A stretch of DNA of 64,000 nt from an uncultured Lachnospiraceae bacterium (GCA_910578175.1 CAJTPF010000004.1:32394-96393), one strand, 5' to 3'; positions 25,398 to 34,489 are shown, counted from the first letter of the stretch. Program-made: numbers and translations. Notes: generated from the letters alone by a model not told the origin.

Positions 25398-26717
25398 TCA
25401 CTTCTTTTTTCTATCTGCAAGAACTTCTTTCCGCATGGTCTTTATCGCCTGGGTCAGATTCCTCTTGGCCGGGCAGATAAAAGAACAGCAGCCGCATTCG
25501 CAACATTCCATTCCGTTATACCGGATAAAACTGTCTTTATCTCCGCGATTGGAAAAAGTAGCCAGCTTTGACGGCAGCACACGGCCCGGACAGACACTGA
25601 CACAGCGCCCGCAATTGATACAGCTGGTTTCCGTCAGGGATAAAAGCTCGTCTTTCTGATAACACAACAAAGCGGAGGATGTTTTTGTGATCGGCACATC
25701 GGTGGTACTGAGGGCCATACCCATCATCGGTCCGCCGGAAATGATCTTCTCCGGAGGGTTTATATATCCGCCGGAAGCTTCGATCAATTCACTCTGGTTC
25801 GTTCCGATCCTGACCAGATAGTTTTGCGGCCTTACAATGGCATCACCGGTTACAGTGATGACCCGCTTGGTTAACGGCCTTCCGTCCAGTACCGCACATT
25901 TTATGGCAAATACGGTATCTACGTTATCTACCACACAGCCGGCATCTGCCGGCAGCATGGACGAATTTATCTTCCGTCCGGTCGTGGCATAGATCAGCAT
26001 CCGCTCGGCTCCCTGGGGATACTTCGTATATAATTTTTTAACTTCGATCCGCTCTTCTCCTTTGACCAGTTCTTTTATCTTGGCAATCGCATCCGGTTTA
26101 TTGTCTTCAATGGCTATGTATCCCTTTGCCCTTTCAAATAGTTTGAGCATCACTTTCAGTCCGGCAATCAGCGACTGCGGGTCTTCCATCAGTTTCCGGT
26201 AATCGGAAGTCAGATAAGGTTCACACTCTGCACCGTTAACGATAACATACTCTATATCCTCCGGATTCTTTGGCGAGAGTTTGACATGGGTCGGAAATCC
26301 GGCGCCGCCCATACCGACGATCCCTGCTTCTTTTACCAGCGCAACTATTTCTTCCCTTGTAAGTTCTTCCAATGGTTTCGGCTTTTTTATTTCCGCCTCC
26401 CGGAACTCGGAATCGTTATCGATGATAATACACGGACTCTTGCTTCCGTTTACCAGAAGTCTGGGCTCGATTGCCTTTACGGTACCTGATACGGATGAAT
26501 GTACATTTGCAGAAACAAATCCGGAAGCCTGTGCGATAAGCTGTCCCGCCAGCACCCGGTCTCCCGGATTTACAACCGGCACTGCAGGTGCACCGATATG
26601 CTGTGACAGTGCGATTGCAACCTCTCCTTTCGGCTTATATTCACAAACAGGGCCATCCTTGGAAATATCTTTTCCGTCATAAGGATGAACGCCTCCTATA
26701 AATGTCAAAATTGACAT
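25398..26717 (-). CDS. rnfC: Ion-translocating oxidoreductase Rnf, subunit C (NADH-binding)
   Basis: A 439-residue cytoplasmic subunit that oxidises or reduces NAD at FMN and passes electrons through two 4Fe-4S clusters. Visible parts: the N-terminal TFIGGVHPYDGKD, a biotinyl-like region, the NADH/FMN-binding GIVGMGGAGFPTHVKL and VNGAECEPYLTSDYR, and the ferredoxin-type CINCGRCVSVCPG and CCECGCCSFICPA at the C-terminus. ATG at 26717 has GAGGG six bases upstream; an ATG two codons earlier (26723) lies too close to the binding site. First gene of the rnf operon. Confidence 0.96.
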   Translation of the reverse strand: MSILTFIGGVHPYDGKDISKDGPVCEYKPKGEVAIALSQHIGAPAVPVVNPGDRVLAGQLIAQASGFVSANVHSSVSGTVKAIEPRLLVNGSKSPCIIIDNDSEFREAEIKKPKPLEELTREEIVALVKEAGIVGMGGAGFPTHVKLSPKNPEDIEYVIVNGAECEPYLTSDYRKLMEDPQSLIAGLKVMLKLFERAKGYIAIEDNKPDAIAKIKELVKGEERIEVKKLYTKYPQGAERMLIYATTGRKINSSMLPADAGCVVDNVDTVFAIKCAVLDGRPLTKRVITVTGDAIVRPQNYLVRIGTNQSELIEASGGYINPPEKIISGGPMMGMALSTTDVPITKTSSALLCYQKDELLSLTETSCINCGRCVSVCPGRVLPSKLATFSNRGDKDSFIRYNGMECCECGCCSFICPAKRNLTQAIKTMRKEVLADRKKK

Positions 26718-26749
26718 ATGCATCCCTCTTTTCCAGCATTTAAATCACT

Positions 26750-26777
26750 ATTCTAATTTTAATATAAAAAACGACAA
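26750..26777 (-). promoter_or_regulatory. Candidate promoter of the rnf operon
   Basis: Minus strand: TTGTCG (26772-26777), 16-base spacer, TAGAAT (26750-26755), about 33 bases upstream of rnfC. Both boxes deviate from consensus, so this is tentative. Confidence 0.45.
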
Positions 26778-26830
26778 AATACAACGGTTTTATGTAGTTC
26801 CCCCAATATTAAACAATTTTAAACATACTG

Positions 26831-26858
26831 AATGGCTGCCAAATGAATGACAGCCATT
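26831..26858 (-). terminator. Terminator-like hairpin after the SASP gene
   Basis: AATGGCTG (26831-26838) pairs with CAGCCATT (26851-26858) around a 12-base loop, between the SASP gene and rnfC. The U-run is weak on the minus strand, better on the plus strand. Confidence 0.55.
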
Positions 26859-26893
26859 TTAACATCACCTGTAGATAATCATGGGATTGAAAC

Positions 26894-27100
26894 TTATTTG
26901 CCAGCCATCTGCTTTTCCTGAGCTTCAATCATTTTCTTAACCATATAACCACCTACTGAACCATTCTGAGCGGAAGTCAGATTACCATTATAACCGTCTG
27001 ACAAAGGTACGCCAATTTCATTTGCTACTTCCATTTTTAACTTGTTCATAGCACTCTTTGCTTCGGGTACAGCTGTTTTGTTTGAACTTGTGTTATTCAT
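26894..27100 (-). CDS. Alpha/beta-type small acid-soluble spore protein
   Basis: A 68-residue SASP of the kind that coats and protects DNA in the dormant spore. Typical sequence: AKSAMNKLKMEVANEIGVPL, with the GPR protease site between the Glu and Ile of the EIG segment, followed by SAQNGSVGGYMVKKMI. ATG at 27100 follows GGAGGCGTTTATT; an in-frame ATG five codons upstream is rejected because it precedes the binding site. Expected to be under forespore sigma-G control (family knowledge); I could not identify the promoter. Confidence 0.95.
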   Translation of the reverse strand: MNNTSSNKTAVPEAKSAMNKLKMEVANEIGVPLSDGYNGNLTSAQNGSVGGYMVKKMIEAQEKQMAGK

Positions 27101-27182
27101 AATAAACGCCTCCATAAAATTATTGGTTTGATGTTACAATCATATTGTGTGCATGATTCCATATTATAAACTGGTAATATTT

Positions 27183-28271
27183 TCAAACCCGTTTTATGAA
27201 AGAATTTAATATATTGATCACATATTCTCTGAATTCTTTTGTCTGTATATCCGTCTTTACCAGTTCTCCGGCTTCCACATACTCCTCTTTCTCCGAATAA
27301 CTCCGTTTCAGAATATGCAGACCGGTCAGACCGTAATTTTTTACGAATTCCCCGGTTCGTTTCATATAACAATTTTCCTTCGACGCTTTGATCCTGTACT
27401 CCTTGTCTACAAAAACCGCCACGGATTTATGAACCGCCATATCCTCTTTTGGAAGATAATAATAATTTTTATGATCCGGATAAAAAAATTTTAATTCCAT
27501 AGACAACGTATAAAGCAGAATACGGATCCGTCTGTCCTGAATCCGGACCCGGACAAAAGAATTTTGCAGTTCCAGGGCTTTTTGAATCTTATATTTAAGG
27601 TCACATACTATTAATATACCGTTTTCTACGGTTTCCATACCGGAAATCTCCCAATTTCCCTCAAATATATCACAATAAGAAATCATGCCTGCCAGCGCAG
27701 GAAGTCCGGTAACATCCTCTGCGTTGTGCAAAAGCAGGAGATCGAGCATATGTTCGTCCCGTTTGATCAGATAATCCCGGTATACTTTTATCAGTTCTTT
27801 CCCTGAAACCGTATCTTTCCTTTGAATTCCAGCAAATTGTTCTACGGTTTTCTGCTTTGCATTTTCCATTCCCAGCAGACCGCAGTATTTTCTGATTTTT
27901 TTATAAATATCAAGAGAGACAGCCTCATGATTCAGTATATGAACGGAAAGTCCCAGATATTCTGCTCTTTTGTTTAAAAAAGGCAGATCAAAATTCTCTC
28001 CGTTAAAACTGACAACAATATCAAACGGCCGGATGCTCCGGGCAAATTCCAGTATCAGATCCTTTTCATCCATGGCGTTGTATGCAAAATACTGCCGGAT
28101 CTCATAACAGGAATCCTCTTTTCTCCATGCCGTTCCGATCAGATAAACCATTCCTCTGGAAGCGGAAAGTCCGGTGGTCTCAATATCATAATACAGGATA
28201 TGTTTGCCCGGAAACCGCTCTTCTATCTCATGACAAAGATTCGTATTGATCTGCTTTTTTATTATCTCCAT
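27183..28271 (-). CDS. Ribonuclease H-like / YprB-family exonuclease
   Basis: A 362-residue protein whose N-terminal 190 residues form a DnaQ-like 3'-5' exonuclease fold: ILYYDIETTGLSASRGMVYL (DxE metal-binding), VVSFNGENFDLPFL (second motif) and LLLHNAEDVTGLPAL (late Asp). This matches YprB and relatives. The C-terminal half (residues about 200-362) has no recognised domain. It starts 7 bases after murF, so they may be co-transcribed. ATG at 28271 has AGGCGG nearby. Substrate unknown. Confidence 0.85.
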   Translation of the reverse strand: MEIIKKQINTNLCHEIEERFPGKHILYYDIETTGLSASRGMVYLIGTAWRKEDSCYEIRQYFAYNAMDEKDLILEFARSIRPFDIVVSFNGENFDLPFLNKRAEYLGLSVHILNHEAVSLDIYKKIRKYCGLLGMENAKQKTVEQFAGIQRKDTVSGKELIKVYRDYLIKRDEHMLDLLLLHNAEDVTGLPALAGMISYCDIFEGNWEISGMETVENGILIVCDLKYKIQKALELQNSFVRVRIQDRRIRILLYTLSMELKFFYPDHKNYYYLPKEDMAVHKSVAVFVDKEYRIKASKENCYMKRTGEFVKNYGLTGLHILKRSYSEKEEYVEAGELVKTDIQTKEFREYVINILNSFIKRV

Positions 28272-28278
28272 ATGCCGC

Positions 28279-29673
28279 CTATGATTTCTTTGTAAAATGA
28301 TCGATTATTTTTATAAAATTCATTCCGTGGGAGGCTTTGACCAGAACGGTATCACCCTGCCGGACGATCTGGTCCAGTTCCTGCATCAGTTCTTCCGTCT
28401 GTTCAAAATAATATAAATTATAATTCTCGTTTGCTTCATGCAGTTTCAGATATGCATGTTTCATCCGCCTGCCTGCCAGAACTGCCACATCGATTCCCTT
28501 TGATGCGATGTAATCTCCCAGTTCGGAATGAAACTCCGCTTCTTCTTCGCCAAGTTCAAACATATCTCCTAATATCGCAACTTTTCTGGTATCCGCATAG
28601 GATAATACATCGATGGAAGCTTTCATGGACACCGGATTGGCATTATAACAATCGTCGATCAAAGTAATTCCGTTCACGGAAATGATATGATTTCTTCCGG
28701 ATACCGGAAGGATTCTTTCAATTCCCCTGCGGATCTCTTCCGGTGTCAGCCCCATCTGCCTGCCCACGCAGGCGGCCGCCAGCGCATTATATACCATATG
28801 CCTGCCGGGAATCTGTATCATAACCTCCAGATCCATATGCTCTCTGTCATGAATACTGCAGCGGATTCCCCGGATTCCCTCCGGAGTAACGGAATCTGCA
28901 TAAACATCCAGACGTTCTTTATGTTCCATGCCGTAGAATACCGGCACTGTTCCATTATGCTCCTGAATGGCAGACAGTTTATCATCATCTCCGTTTAAGA
29001 TTATGGCGGCGTCTTCTTTTAAATGATCAAACATCTCTGTTTTTGCCTGTAAAATACCGTCTCTGCTCTTCAGATGTTCCAGATGGCACAGTCCGATATT
29101 GGTGATCACCGAAATATCCGGTCTGGCAATCCTTGCCAGCCTGGACATTTCACCAAAATCACTGATCCCCATTTCCAGAACGGCGATCTCATGTTCCTCC
29201 CGGATTCGGAATACGGTCAGCGGCAGTCCCAGCTCATTGTTAAAATTGCCTTCCGTCTTCAATACCCGGTATTTTTCAGCAAGGACAGAAGCAATCATTT
29301 CCTTTGTACTGGTTTTTCCCACGCTTCCGGTAATTCCTACCACTTTACAGTTTAATCCCTTTAAATAAAACTCCGCAATATCTTTTATTGCCTGCAGCGA
29401 ACGCTCTACCAGAATATACGGTTTTTCCGTCTGTAATTCCTTCTCACTGATCACACAGACGGCGCCTGCCTCATAACAGCCGTCAATAAAATCATGTCCG
29501 TCCGCCCGCTCTCCGCGGATGGCAATAAACAACGAATCCTTTACAACTTTCCGGCTGTCGGTGACAATCCCTTCCACCTCAAGTTCACGGACATCCGGTC
29601 CCGCATTAAAAAGCTTTCCCCGGCAGACCTCTGCCAAATTATGTAATGTAAGATTTTTCATTTTGAAATCCAT
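28279..29673 (-). CDS. murF: UDP-N-acetylmuramoyl-tripeptide--D-alanyl-D-alanine ligase
   Basis: A cytoplasmic ATP-dependent ligase (464 residues) adding D-Ala-D-Ala to the muramyl tripeptide. The N-terminal domain carries DSRKVVKDSLFIAIRGERADGHD; the ATPase P-loop is VVGITGSVGKTSTKEMI; VLEMGISDFGEMSRL and DDCYNANPVSMKASIDVL are MurF signatures. Start: ATG at 29673 or at 29661 (MKNLTLHN), which has GGA upstream; neither has a strong binding site. ddl, which makes the D-Ala-D-Ala substrate, lies 91 bases upstream. Confidence 0.96.
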   Translation of the reverse strand: MDFKMKNLTLHNLAEVCRGKLFNAGPDVRELEVEGIVTDSRKVVKDSLFIAIRGERADGHDFIDGCYEAGAVCVISEKELQTEKPYILVERSLQAIKDIAEFYLKGLNCKVVGITGSVGKTSTKEMIASVLAEKYRVLKTEGNFNNELGLPLTVFRIREEHEIAVLEMGISDFGEMSRLARIARPDISVITNIGLCHLEHLKSRDGILQAKTEMFDHLKEDAAIILNGDDDKLSAIQEHNGTVPVFYGMEHKERLDVYADSVTPEGIRGIRCSIHDREHMDLEVMIQIPGRHMVYNALAAACVGRQMGLTPEEIRRGIERILPVSGRNHIISVNGITLIDDCYNANPVSMKASIDVLSYADTRKVAILGDMFELGEEEAEFHSELGDYIASKGIDVAVLAGRRMKHAYLKLHEANENYNLYYFEQTEELMQELDQIVRQGDTVLVKASHGMNFIKIIDHFTKKS

Positions 29674-29710
29674 GCATATGACACGTTACACGTTTGCATA
29701 TTCCTTTCCT

Positions 29711-29744
29711 TTAGCTTTTTCGTGCCGTCGTTTCCGGCAGCTAA
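29711..29744 (-). other. Hairpin in the ddl-murF spacer
   Basis: TTAGCT (29711-29716) pairs with AGCTAA (29739-29744), and GCCG (29724-29727) with CGGC (29735-29738); the two stems are offset by an asymmetric bulge. There is no U-run. It may be an RNA-processing or regulatory structure; no function is evident. Confidence 0.3.
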
Positions 29745-29764
29745 CCAACTATCATTTTTATAAA

Positions 29765-30790
29765 TCATGACTCACGGATCAGAATTTCACACAACTCTCC
29801 GAAATCAATGCCCAGAGCAGCCGCCTCCTGAGGCAGCAGGCTGGTAGGAGTCATTCCAGGCAGTGTATTTGCTTCAATGCAATATATGTTTTCATCTTCA
29901 TCCAACATAAAATCTATTCTGGAATACCGGTTCAACCGCAGGACTTCACTGGCCCTGACCGCACATTCCTGCATCTTTTTGGTAAGTTCTTCCTTTAAAG
30001 GTGCCGGGCAGATATCTTTGGTACGTCCCGGCTGGTATTTATTTTCATAATCATAAAATCCTTGCAGCGGAATGATTTCAATGATCGGGTATGCCTGATG
30101 CCCCACAACGCCGATGGAAAACTCTCTGCCCTTTACATAGGCTTCCACCAGTATCTCTTCTTCATAACCAAAGGCTTTCTCCAACGCCTCCTTATATTCT
30201 TCTTCATTCTGCGGAATGGATATTCCAATGCTGGAACCACCGCAGCAGGGTTTTACCACACACGGAAAACTTATATCTGCTGCCTGCAGCCATTCTGTCG
30301 AATACACATTCTCCTGGTCTTTATGTAAAAGGATTCCGTTGGGAGCCGGAATATGATTTGCCATTAACAGATGTTTTGTCATCCCTTTATCCATTGCCAG
30401 GGCACTGCCCAGATATCCGGAGCCGGTGTAACGGATTCCCATTAAATCAAAGGCCGCCTGCAGTCTGCCGTCTTCGCCGTTAGAGCCATGCAGAGCCATA
30501 AATACCACATCTGCTGCTTCACAGATGTGAAACACATTTTCACCCACAAACTGTTTCCGCTGTTTTAACTCAGCCTCCACCCGTTCAGTGTCGGACTGCA
30601 TCCGGGCAGTTGCGGTTTCCGGATCATAACTGCCGTCAAAAAATGTTTCCCGGTCCTTATGGCCAAAGAACACATCCAAAACCCTGGCATTATGGCCTTT
30701 TTCCCGCAATGCCTTACATACCTGTGTTCCCGTAACGATTGACACTTCCCGTTCCGTACTGGAACCTGCACACAATACTACTATATTCAT
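29765..30790 (-). CDS. ddl: D-alanine--D-alanine ligase
   Basis: A cytoplasmic ATP-grasp enzyme (341 residues from ATG at 30790) joining two D-alanines for peptidoglycan. Motifs: VVLCAGSSTEREVSIVTG at the N-terminus, FMALHGSNGEDGRLQAAFD, PCCGGSSIGIS, and the C-terminal EANTLPGMTPTSLLPQEAAA. ATG at 30790 (MNIVVLCAG) is preferred over 30802 since the family begins there, though neither has a strong binding site. A structured GC-rich leader lies upstream. Confidence 0.95.
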   Translation of the reverse strand: MNIVVLCAGSSTEREVSIVTGTQVCKALREKGHNARVLDVFFGHKDRETFFDGSYDPETATARMQSDTERVEAELKQRKQFVGENVFHICEAADVVFMALHGSNGEDGRLQAAFDLMGIRYTGSGYLGSALAMDKGMTKHLLMANHIPAPNGILLHKDQENVYSTEWLQAADISFPCVVKPCCGGSSIGISIPQNEEEYKEALEKAFGYEEEILVEAYVKGREFSIGVVGHQAYPIIEIIPLQGFYDYENKYQPGRTKDICPAPLKEELTKKMQECAVRASEVLRLNRYSRIDFMLDEDENIYCIEANTLPGMTPTSLLPQEAAALGIDFGELCEILIRES

Positions 30791-30808
30791 AATGATACCC
30801 ATATATAT

Positions 30809-30935
30809 CGCAGGTCTGCTGCGAATATCCTTTCTTTCATTATCACCAGGCGATCACGAAACCCACCGTCCCGGACCGGATGTTAAGACAGCCTGCGGCG
30901 TTGAGTTTTGTAACCGTCTGACGGCTTTGCCTGGT
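30809..30935 (-). ncRNA. Candidate structured leader RNA of ddl (recG-ddl spacer)
   Basis: Between recG and ddl lies a GC-rich stretch unlike the AT-rich spacers around it. ACCAGGC (30845-30851) pairs perfectly with GCCTGGT (30929-30935), closing a roughly 90-base domain. Inside, CCGTC (30866-30870) can pair with GACGG (30920-30924). A separate hairpin, CGCAG (30809-30813) with CTGCG (30819-30823), lies just upstream of ddl. I could not match it to a known riboswitch class. It could be a cis-regulatory RNA, an independent small RNA or a repeat family element; only the pairings are seen. Confidence 0.45.
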
Positions 30936-30949
30936 TCAGGAATATATAC

Positions 30950-32956
30950 CTAGTATATTACTATATCATCATTCATTCGTTTGTCAACCAGTTCATACCC
31001 CTGTCCGATAAAATCATCCACGGCATCAGACGCGGCTTTCATGATCTCACCGTCGGAATAAATATCCGCAAGATTGAATTCCATTTCCCCGCTTTGTCTC
31101 ACGCCAAAGAAATCTCCCGGTCCCCGCAGTTTTAAATCACTGGAAGCTATATAAAATCCGTCATTGGAGCGGTTCAATATTTCCAGCCGCTTTAGTTTTT
31201 CCTGGTCCGAAGATGTGCTGACAAAGATACAATAGGACTGATGTTCTCCTCTTCCCACTCTTCCCCGCAGCTGATGCAGACTGGCCAGACCGAACCGTTC
31301 CGCATTTTCCACCATCATGACTGTGGCATTCGGTACATTTATTCCTACCTCGATTACCGTAGTGGACACCAATACCTGAATCTCATTCCGGCTGAATCTG
31401 CGCATGATATCATTTTTTTCCTCCGGTTTCATCTTTCCATGTAAATAAGTTACGACAATATCATTGGACCATTCTTTTTGCAGTGATCTGGAATAATCAA
31501 TCACGTTTTCCGCTTCCAGCGTATCATTTTCTTCCACCATAGGGCAGATAACATATGCCTGCCGTCCTGCTTTTACTTCTTTTTGAATAAACTCATACGC
31601 TTTTTTACGATATTCCCTTGTAACCACACAATTTTTTATGCTCAGCCGTTTTGCAGGCAGTTCATTGATCACCGAAATATCCAGGTCGCCATATAAAATA
31701 ATGGCAAGCGTCCGGGGTATGGGCGTTGCGCTCATAACGATCACATGGGGCTGATTTCCCTTTTCTTTGATGGCGCTCCTTTGCATAACTCCAAACCGGT
31801 GCTGCTCATCGGTGATCACCAGCGCCAGTTTTTGGTATACAGCCTTTTCCTGTATCAGGGCATGGGTTCCGATGATGATATCCGCTTCACCGGATTCCAT
31901 CATTGCATAAATCCTTCGTTTCTCTGCTGCCCTTACGGAACCGGTGAGCAGGACCGGTGTGATATCCAGATTATATGATTGCTTTAATTCCATTATACCT
32001 TGAAAATGTTGTTCCGCCAGAACTTCCGTAGGCGCCATCAATGCAGCCTGCCTGCCGGAAGCCGCTACATCCAGCATTGCCAGAAAAGCCAGAATGGTCT
32101 TGCCGGAGCCCACATCTCCCTGGATCAGACGCTGCATGGTCTTATCCGAAGCCATGTCCGCAAAAATCTCCTGCAGGACTGCTTTCTGCGCATTGGTCAA
32201 TTCATATGGCAGCCGTTCTGCTACGGATTTAGAAACCATATGACAGGAAATCCTGTTCTCATTCGGCATGAACGTTTCCTTTTCTTTTAGTTTCCTCATA
32301 TTATAAATAAAGCGGAAAAACTCATCAAACACCAGTCTCCTTCTGGCTGCCAGCAGTTCTTTCTCCTGTCCGGGAAAATGGATCCTCCGGACGGCCTCTT
32401 CCAATTCCGAAAGTTCATAGCGTTTCCGGTGATCCTCCGGCAGATAATCTTCCAGCCGGCAATATTCCAATGCCTGTTTCACAGCCTTACTAACGGTATT
32501 ATTGGTAATGCCTTTGGATAAAGAATAAACCGGCTGCATATGATTCAGCTTTTCCTCATAGGCTCCAAGGGTAAACAGTTCCGGCTGCTCCATCACCGGC
32601 AATCCGTTTTTTTTGTTTATTCTTCCCCGAAATATAAACCGCATGGAATACCTGACCGTATTTCTTAAAAAAGGCATATTAAACCAGGTAATCTTCATCA
32701 TGGCACCGTTTTTATCTTTGATCACGGTGGAAACCACCTGTAGATGATTTACCTGCTTTACTTCCGGATTCTTCATGACAGTACCGTCAATGGCCGCAAC
32801 CAGCCGGTTATCGATTTCATCAATCGCTATGGGCGGTTCATAAATATCATAGGTTCTTGGAAAATAATATAAAAGTTCTTCCACACTTCCTATCTTTAGT
32901 TTTCCAAACAAATGCTCGGTCTTTTCTCCGATTCCTTTTAATTCCGTTAGTCTCAT
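30950..32956 (-). CDS. recG: ATP-dependent DNA helicase RecG
   Basis: A 668-residue branch-migration helicase for stalled forks. The N-terminal wedge/OB domain is followed by the helicase core with Walker A GDVGSGKTILAF (about residue 275), the DEQHRFG box, VMSATPIPRTLAI, and VIEVGINVPNATVMMV, then QLRGRVGRGEHQSYC. ATG at 32956 (MRLTELKG) follows GGAGAAACTCCT; a start at 32980 would add eight residues with no binding site. Transcribed with ddl and murF downstream. Confidence 0.96.
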   Translation of the reverse strand: MRLTELKGIGEKTEHLFGKLKIGSVEELLYYFPRTYDIYEPPIAIDEIDNRLVAAIDGTVMKNPEVKQVNHLQVVSTVIKDKNGAMMKITWFNMPFLRNTVRYSMRFIFRGRINKKNGLPVMEQPELFTLGAYEEKLNHMQPVYSLSKGITNNTVSKAVKQALEYCRLEDYLPEDHRKRYELSELEEAVRRIHFPGQEKELLAARRRLVFDEFFRFIYNMRKLKEKETFMPNENRISCHMVSKSVAERLPYELTNAQKAVLQEIFADMASDKTMQRLIQGDVGSGKTILAFLAMLDVAASGRQAALMAPTEVLAEQHFQGIMELKQSYNLDITPVLLTGSVRAAEKRRIYAMMESGEADIIIGTHALIQEKAVYQKLALVITDEQHRFGVMQRSAIKEKGNQPHVIVMSATPIPRTLAIILYGDLDISVINELPAKRLSIKNCVVTREYRKKAYEFIQKEVKAGRQAYVICPMVEENDTLEAENVIDYSRSLQKEWSNDIVVTYLHGKMKPEEKNDIMRRFSRNEIQVLVSTTVIEVGINVPNATVMMVENAERFGLASLHQLRGRVGRGEHQSYCIFVSTSSDQEKLKRLEILNRSNDGFYIASSDLKLRGPGDFFGVRQSGEMEFNLADIYSDGEIMKAASDAVDDFIGQGYELVDKRMNDDIVIY

Positions 32957-33031
32957 AGGAGTTTCTCCGTGTCCATACAATTTATTTTCATATTATCCCC
33001 ATTCCTGAGCATAATAAATTATAATTTATTC

Positions 33032-33060
33032 TTTACACTATTGTTTTTCTAAATTATAAT
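33032..33060 (+). promoter_or_regulatory. Promoter of the SGNH hydrolase gene
   Basis: TTTACA (33032-33037), 17-base spacer, TATAAT (33055-33060). It lies back to back with the recG promoter; the two -10 elements are only a few bases apart. Confidence 0.6.
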
Positions 33061-33062
33061 CA

Positions 33063-33090
33063 ATTATATCATATAATAAAACAATAACAA
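33063..33090 (-). promoter_or_regulatory. Promoter of recG
   Basis: Minus strand: TTGTTA (33085-33090), 16-base spacer, TATAAT (33063-33068). About 105 bases upstream of the recG start. Confidence 0.55.
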
Positions 33091-33104
33091 AAGGTAATAT
33101 CTCT

Positions 33105-33926
33105 ATGATCAAAAAAAATATCTTATACTGCAGTTTCATTTTTTTTATAGTCACGATTTTCTTTCAGATTGCAGTGTTAATTAAATTAAATCAGTATGAT
33201 AAAAAAATAAACAGGGTAGCGTCCGGTATTACCTCCAATGAAAAACCTCCGGAACAGCCGGAAGAACCGGATACTCCGTCCAAAGTTCCGGATATGGAAC
33301 CGTCAGCAACGGAAACTTCCGGATTTACCAATTATGAAGACATTGATGAAGTTCTGAGTCCGGCCCGTCTGACACAGACCCTGACGGGCAGCTTATTTAT
33401 CGGAGACTCCAGGACCGAAGGATTATATAAGTTTACGCCGGCCGCCGGTTATGCGGATTTTCACTGCGGCGTTGGCTATACCGTATCCACCGTAAAGAAC
33501 AACCCGCAGTTATCCGCCGCCATCGCAGAAAAAAAATATAGCCGTATTTTTCTCTGTCTCGGCTACAACGAACTTGGCTGGGATTATCCGGAAACATTTA
33601 TCAGCCGTTACGCTGAATTTATTCAATTTATTAAAGATAATTCTCCTGACACCCGTATTTATGTTATCGCCGTTTTAAATGTCTGCAGGGAATCACACAA
33701 TCTGGAGGAATATGAAAATAACGACCGGATCTTACAGTATAATAACCTTCTTTCCGAAATGTGCCAAAACAGTCAGGTTACATACTTAGATTTAAACGGA
33801 TACTTTACGGATTCCAATGGTAATCTGAATCCTGTATCCACGGAAGACGGCATACACTTTACGGCTGTATATTATAATTATTATTTATACCGGATAATCG
33901 AAGCTTCTATTTCCCATGCCGGATGA
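33105..33926 (+). CDS. SGNH/GDSL-family hydrolase, membrane-anchored
   Basis: A 273-residue protein: a signal anchor (about residues 6-28, LYCSFIFFIVTIFFQIAVLI), a Pro/Glu-rich linker (PPEQPEEPDTPSKVP) and an extracytoplasmic esterase-like domain. The catalytic pattern is visible: FIGDSRTEGL (block I Ser), LGYNELGWD (block III) and DGIHFTAVYY (block V Asp-x-x-His). Family members deacylate or modify cell-wall or polysaccharide substrates; which one is unknown. Start at ATG 33105 is supported by AAAAGGTAATATCTCT. Monocistronic on the plus strand, divergent from recG. Confidence 0.85.
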   Translation: MIKKNILYCSFIFFIVTIFFQIAVLIKLNQYDKKINRVASGITSNEKPPEQPEEPDTPSKVPDMEPSATETSGFTNYEDIDEVLSPARLTQTLTGSLFIGDSRTEGLYKFTPAAGYADFHCGVGYTVSTVKNNPQLSAAIAEKKYSRIFLCLGYNELGWDYPETFISRYAEFIQFIKDNSPDTRIYVIAVLNVCRESHNLEEYENNDRILQYNNLLSEMCQNSQVTYLDLNGYFTDSNGNLNPVSTEDGIHFTAVYYNYYLYRIIEASISHAG

Positions 33927-33962
33927 ACAGATCTCCGACGCTTACCGCATTAGAGTAAATCG

Positions 33963-33995
33963 CCGTTCCGTGACTATGTGCCAGTCACGGAACGG
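33963..33995. terminator. Hairpin between the SGNH and cupin genes
   Basis: CCGTTCCGTGACT (33963-33975) pairs perfectly over 13 bp with AGTCACGGAACGG (33983-33995), loop 7 bases, between convergent genes. U-runs are weak on both sides. Confidence 0.7.
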
Positions 33996-34002
33996 CCACC
34001 AT

Positions 34003-34449
34003 TCAATATTTGTTCATCTGTACCTGATTTTCCCGTTCTGCATCTGCCTTCGTGCGATGCACTGTTCCCCTGGGATGATGGGGAGGCGCATAAACTGAGG
34101 ATACCTTTAAGGCATTTCTCCCAATATTGACAATATTATGCCATGTTCCTGCCGGTATAAAAACAGCTTCTCCTTTACATATATTTTGTTGAAAATCTGA
34201 TTGATTTACACATTTACCGATTTTTACTACTGCTGTTCCCTGCTCAACTCTGATCAACTGGTCCGTATCTTCATGAATTTCATAACCAACCTCACCACAA
34301 GGTGGAATACACATAACCATCATTTGCAAATGGCATCCGGTCCAAACAGCAGTGCGAAAATTTTGGTTTTGTATTGCTGTCTGCTCGATATTGGTAACAT
34401 ACGGATTTGGTCCATAATCCCTTTGATTATCGCAATAACTGTAACTCAT
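34003..34449 (-). CDS. Cupin domain protein
   Basis: A 148-residue single-domain cupin. The first metal motif is recognisable as the CIPPCGEVGYEIHEDTDQLI region with His/Glu ligands, and the second as PAGTWHNIVNIG. The N-terminus is Tyr/Asn-rich. The family ranges from isomerases to storage/binding proteins; no substrate can be assigned. ATG at 34449 follows AAAAGGAGAGTTTT. Separate transcript flanked by hairpins. Confidence 0.82.
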   Translation of the reverse strand: MSYSYCDNQRDYGPNPYVTNIEQTAIQNQNFRTAVWTGCHLQMMVMCIPPCGEVGYEIHEDTDQLIRVEQGTAVVKIGKCVNQSDFQQNICKGEAVFIPAGTWHNIVNIGRNALKVSSVYAPPHHPRGTVHRTKADAERENQVQMNKY

Positions 34450-34489
34450 AAAACTCTCCTTTTAATCTTTCTACACTATAATATGTAAT

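Noticed and set aside
30800..30940. Cobalamin riboswitch or T-box before ddl
   Set aside because: Short look-alike strings (a GCAGCAGACCTGC-type box, a GGTGGG box) are present, but the other conserved elements and order are missing.
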